Below, in pieces: positions 61,451 to 64,000 of a stretch of DNA of 64,000 bases (its first letter is position 1; each line of letters begins with the position of its first letter). The notes beneath the pieces are model-generated. The model searched no databases and was not told the origin of the DNA. It worked only from the letters and a program-made list of their open reading frames with translations. The stretch is taken from contig NZ_JPWF01000003.1 in assembly GCF_003326675.1 (NCBI RefSeq), forward strand, positions 186,001-250,000, written 5' to 3'. Position numbers and translations under genes: made by a program. Origin of the DNA: Thalassospira profundimaris (GTDB lineage: Bacteria; Pseudomonadota; Alphaproteobacteria; Rhodospirillales; Thalassospiraceae).

Positions 61451-63210
61451 TGTGCGGAATTGCCGGTTATATCGCCAAGGATAAGCAAACCCTTGATCCT
61501 GAAATTCTTGACCGTCTGCGTGATGCGCTGGGCCATCGTGGGCCTGACGGCGATGGGCGATATGTCAAAGGGCCGATTGGCTTTATCCAGACCCGCCTTG
61601 CGATCATTGATCTGAATACCGGTGACCAACCGCTTTATCATGAAAATGGTAGCGCACTGGTCGCCAATGGCGAGATCTATAACTATGTCGAGCTGCGCAA
61701 AAGCCTGTGCGAAGCCAGCTTCAAGACCGGGTCTGACAGCGAGACAGCGCTTCGGGTCTATGCGCGCGACAATATCGATGGTTTTGATCAGTTGCGCGGC
61801 ATGTATGCCTTCGCCATTCATGACGCCATCGAAAATCAGGTTGTTCTGTGTCGTGATCCGTTTGGCATCAAACAGCTTTATTATGTTGAAACACCGGAAT
61901 TCTTTGCCTTTGCATCCGAGGCACAGGCACTGATTGCAGCGGGCCTTGTCGCCCGTGATGTGCGTGAAGATGCCCGTGCCGAACTGTTGCAGGTACAGTT
62001 TACGACCGGCAGTGACATGATCTTTGACGGAATCAAGCGGTTGCTTCCGGGCGAGACCATTGTGTTAAACAATGGCCGTATCATTGAACGCCGCCGTCGC
62101 CAGATATTGCGCGATACAGGGGCCGTTGGCACCAACCTTGAAACCGCACTGACCGATTGGGATCGGGTTTTTGAAGAATCCGTTCGTTTGCATCAGCGTT
62201 CCGACGTGGATTACTCCATGTTCCTTTCGGGTGGGGTAGATAGTGCGTCATTGCTTGGCATGATGCATCGCCTTAACGAGCGTCCTGTAACGGCCTATAC
62301 CGCTGCGTTCGAGGCATCCAGTGTCCATGATGAGCGCCAGATTGCGCGCGAAGTGGCCAAGGCGTGCAACGCCAACCATATCGAAATCATGTTTAGCGAA
62401 GATGACTTCTGGACCCTGTTGCCCGACGTTGCCGCACGAATGGATGACCCGGTTGCCGATTATGCGGTACTTCCGACCTATAAGCTGGCCAACGAAGCGG
62501 CACGTGATTTCAAGGTTGTGCTTTGTGGTGAGGGTGGGGACGAGCTGTTTGGCGGTTATGGTCGATATCGTTCCGTCACGCGTCCATTGCTGCTTGGCGG
62601 ACGTGTCATGCGTTCCAAGGGGACCTTTGACAAGATTGATGTCTTGCGGCCCAGTGTTCTTGAAGGATGGCGTGATGGTATTGCCGCATCCGAAAGCCGC
62701 GAAAACCGGGGCAAGCGTTCCCGACTTGCTGTTGCGCAGGCGGTGGATTGCTCGGACTGGTTGCCCAATGATTTGCTGATCAAACTTGATCGCATGTTGA
62801 TGGCCCATGGACTGGAGGGACGGACTCCGTTCCTTGACCCGATGGTTGCAGATTTCGCCTATCAGTTGCCTGATCGGCTTAAGGTCCGAAAAGGGGTTGG
62901 CAAATTCCTGCTTCGAAGCTGGCTTGAACGCTGTTTGCCGATGGCCCATCCCTTTGCCAAAAAGCGCGGATTTACGGTGCCGGTTGGTGAATGGATTGCA
63001 GCCAAGGGCAAGCGTCTTGGCCCGCTGGTCGCGCAGCAGGCGGGTGTTCTTGAAATTGCCGATCCGGCAGCGGTGGAAAAGCTGTTCAATACAGCGGGCA
63101 AGAAAGAAGGGGCGGCGTGCTGGCATCTTCTTTTCTATGCCTTGTGGCATCAGGCCAACGTATTGGGCCAAGCCCCGGAACAAGACGTATTTGAAACGCT
63201 GGCTTCCTGA
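61450..63210 (+). CDS. asnB: Glutamine-hydrolysing asparagine synthetase-like amidotransferase, second copy
   Basis: A 586-residue two-domain enzyme. MCGIAG gives Cys2, HRGPDGDG and RDPFGIKQLYY follow; the synthetase domain has FLSGGVDSAS at about residue 260 and LCGEGGDELFGGYGRY. Overlapping the GT4 gene by one base and lying in a glycosyltransferase cluster, it may amidate a carboxyl group on a sugar or polymer rather than make free asparagine. AsnB-like enzymes are common in O-antigen loci. The substrate is not established. Confidence 0.88.
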   Translation: MCGIAGYIAKDKQTLDPEILDRLRDALGHRGPDGDGRYVKGPIGFIQTRLAIIDLNTGDQPLYHENGSALVANGEIYNYVELRKSLCEASFKTGSDSETALRVYARDNIDGFDQLRGMYAFAIHDAIENQVVLCRDPFGIKQLYYVETPEFFAFASEAQALIAAGLVARDVREDARAELLQVQFTTGSDMIFDGIKRLLPGETIVLNNGRIIERRRRQILRDTGAVGTNLETALTDWDRVFEESVRLHQRSDVDYSMFLSGGVDSASLLGMMHRLNERPVTAYTAAFEASSVHDERQIAREVAKACNANHIEIMFSEDDFWTLLPDVAARMDDPVADYAVLPTYKLANEAARDFKVVLCGEGGDELFGGYGRYRSVTRPLLLGGRVMRSKGTFDKIDVLRPSVLEGWRDGIAASESRENRGKRSRLAVAQAVDCSDWLPNDLLIKLDRMLMAHGLEGRTPFLDPMVADFAYQLPDRLKVRKGVGKFLLRSWLERCLPMAHPFAKKRGFTVPVGEWIAAKGKRLGPLVAQQAGVLEIADPAAVEKLFNTAGKKEGAACWHLLFYALWHQANVLGQAPEQDVFETLAS

Positions 63211-63246
63211 AAACGGGTAAGCCGAGTTCAGCCGAAAGGCCGTTAA

Positions 63247-63618
63247 ATGCCAAAGGTCCGACCATCCGCCTTGATGATAGTTCCCAATCTTTTGCGTACT
63301 TTGATGCGCAGTGATGTTGGGGTGAAATCCAAGGTCTTGTTGCTTGGGGGCTTGATCTATTTGATCAGTCCGGTTGATCTTTTACCCGATGTTCTGGTGG
63401 GCGTAGGATGGCTTGACGATCTTGTTATTGTGCCTTTGCTGGGCTGGCTTTCCTATCGCAGTCTGCCTGTTGATGTGCAGAGCGACGTCGTACCCAAAGG
63501 GCAGGATGCGGACACATTATCGCGCCGAATTTTCCTGTATCTTGGTTTTTTGATCCTTGCGGTGGTCTTGATCCTGATCTTTTCAGGGGCAGACAATCCA
63601 AACCTGTCGGTCAGTTGA
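63247..63618 (+). CDS. YkvA/DUF1232 family small membrane protein
   Basis: A 123-residue protein. GGLIYLISPVDLLPDVLVGVGWLDDLVIVPLL contains the DUF1232 core SPxDLLPDxLxGxGxxDD. A C-terminal helix (FLYLGFLILAVVLILIF) follows. The family occurs in many bacteria without an assigned function. Confidence 0.85.
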   Translation: MPKVRPSALMIVPNLLRTLMRSDVGVKSKVLLLGGLIYLISPVDLLPDVLVGVGWLDDLVIVPLLGWLSYRSLPVDVQSDVVPKGQDADTLSRRIFLYLGFLILAVVLILIFSGADNPNLSVS

Positions 63619-63720
63619 TCCGGGGTTTTTGCCAAGCTGTTACCCATTGGTCGATTTGACGCGGTGTGGGCCGGTGACTACCTTTGAGGCACATAACATG
63701 ATCAAAGGTGGAGGCATCCG

Positions 63721-64000
63721 ATGGCTGAGACATTCCGCGCACTGGTTCTGGATCAACAGGACAAATCCATTTCCGCAAGTTTCAAAACACTTTCAATGGA
63801 TGATCTGCCCGACGGTGATGTGCTTGTGCGCGTGAACTGGTCGACCCTGAATTACAAGGACGGCATGATCCTGAACGGATTGGGACGACTGGTTCGAACC
63901 TATCCGCATGTGCCTGGCGTTGATTTCTCGGGGCAGGTGGTTTCCTCAAACGATGATCGCTACAAGCCCGCTGACGAGGTCATTTTGACAGGTTGGCGCG
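63721..64000 (+). CDS. AcuI/YhdH-type zinc-independent oxidoreductase, cut off at the right edge
   Basis: Only 93 residues are visible. MAETFRALVLDQQ, then WSTLNYKDGMILNGLGRLVRTYPHVPGVDFSGQVV and DEVILTGW are strongly like the YhdH/AcuI group of medium-chain reductases, which includes acryloyl-CoA reductase. GGAGG precedes the ATG by eight bases. The remainder, including the NADPH-binding domain, lies outside the window. Confidence 0.88.
   Translation, partial: MAETFRALVLDQQDKSISASFKTLSMDDLPDGDVLVRVNWSTLNYKDGMILNGLGRLVRTYPHVPGVDFSGQVVSSNDDRYKPADEVILTGWR

Noticed and set aside
1..64000. Prophage, insertion sequence or CRISPR array
   Set aside because: No transposase, integrase, terminal repeat or spaced direct repeat array was seen anywhere in the window.

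Overview
The window looks like chromosome from a marine or soil alphaproteobacterium of the Rhodospirillales; a Thalassospira-like organism is my best inference. The grounds are gene content (DUF2336 protein, YgfZ, a decaprenyl-type prenyl synthase, TRAP and TAXI transporters, a LpxR-type outer-membrane enzyme, queuosine genes, a FecI/FecR/TonB receptor system), moderate GC and dense coding. No phage, insertion sequence or CRISPR array was seen. Genes lie on both strands with short gaps, and many units end in perfect GC-rich hairpins.

Layout. 1-918: cut-off branched-chain amino acid ABC permease with a lipobox-like N-terminal extension (-). 1.1-1.8 kb: AIM24/TIGR00266 protein. 1.9-4.7 kb (-): a large protein joining a DMT-type transporter to a ProX/OpuAC-like binding domain. 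5.0-8.7 kb: D-lactate/glycolate-type FAD oxidase (+), LpxR-like lipid A deacylase (-) and DUF2189 membrane protein (-). 9.1-14.4 kb: AsmA family protein and Pit phosphate transporter. 14.6-17.9 kb: queuosine operon yhhQ-queA-tgt-queF; queG lies at 22.6 kb. Between them sits a FecI sigma / FecR / TonB-dependent siderophore receptor unit (18.2-22.5 kb).

23.8-27.9 kb: class III phosphodiesterase (-), ribbon-helix-helix protein, asparagine synthetase, and a PAS-REC-Hpt phosphorelay protein (-) overlapping it tail to tail. 28.2-35.7 kb: apparent catabolic/uptake unit of an RpiR regulator with two palindromic upstream sites, class III aminotransferase, BKACE enzyme, TAXI binding protein, fused TRAP permease and universal stress protein. 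35.8-38.7 kb: secreted Cys-repeat peptide divergent from a secreted FGE-fold protein, then an unrecognised His-rich protein and a cytochrome c. 39-43.5 kb: DUF2336 protein and a DctPQM TRAP transporter (-).

44.1-47.0 kb: two identical tRNA-Pro(CGG) genes (-) bracket a diguanylate cyclase overlapping a family 3 binding protein. 47.1-49.7 kb: polyprenyl diphosphate synthase, DUF2007, TrmN6-like methyltransferase, small zinc-ribbon membrane protein. 50.0-55.7 kb: glyQ-glyS-ppdK. 55.7-57.5 kb (-): unknown membrane-anchored protein and YgfZ. 57.6-63.2 kb: four glycosyltransferases and a second asparagine synthetase, probably a surface polysaccharide/LPS core cluster. The right edge holds a DUF1232 protein and the start of an AcuI/YhdH-type oxidoreductase.

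The most notable items are the DMT-ProX fusion, the Cys-repeat/FGE-like pair, the regulator-aminotransferase-BKACE-TAXI unit, and the cyclase/binding-protein pair between duplicate tRNA genes. All function calls rest on reading the translations by eye; no database search was run.
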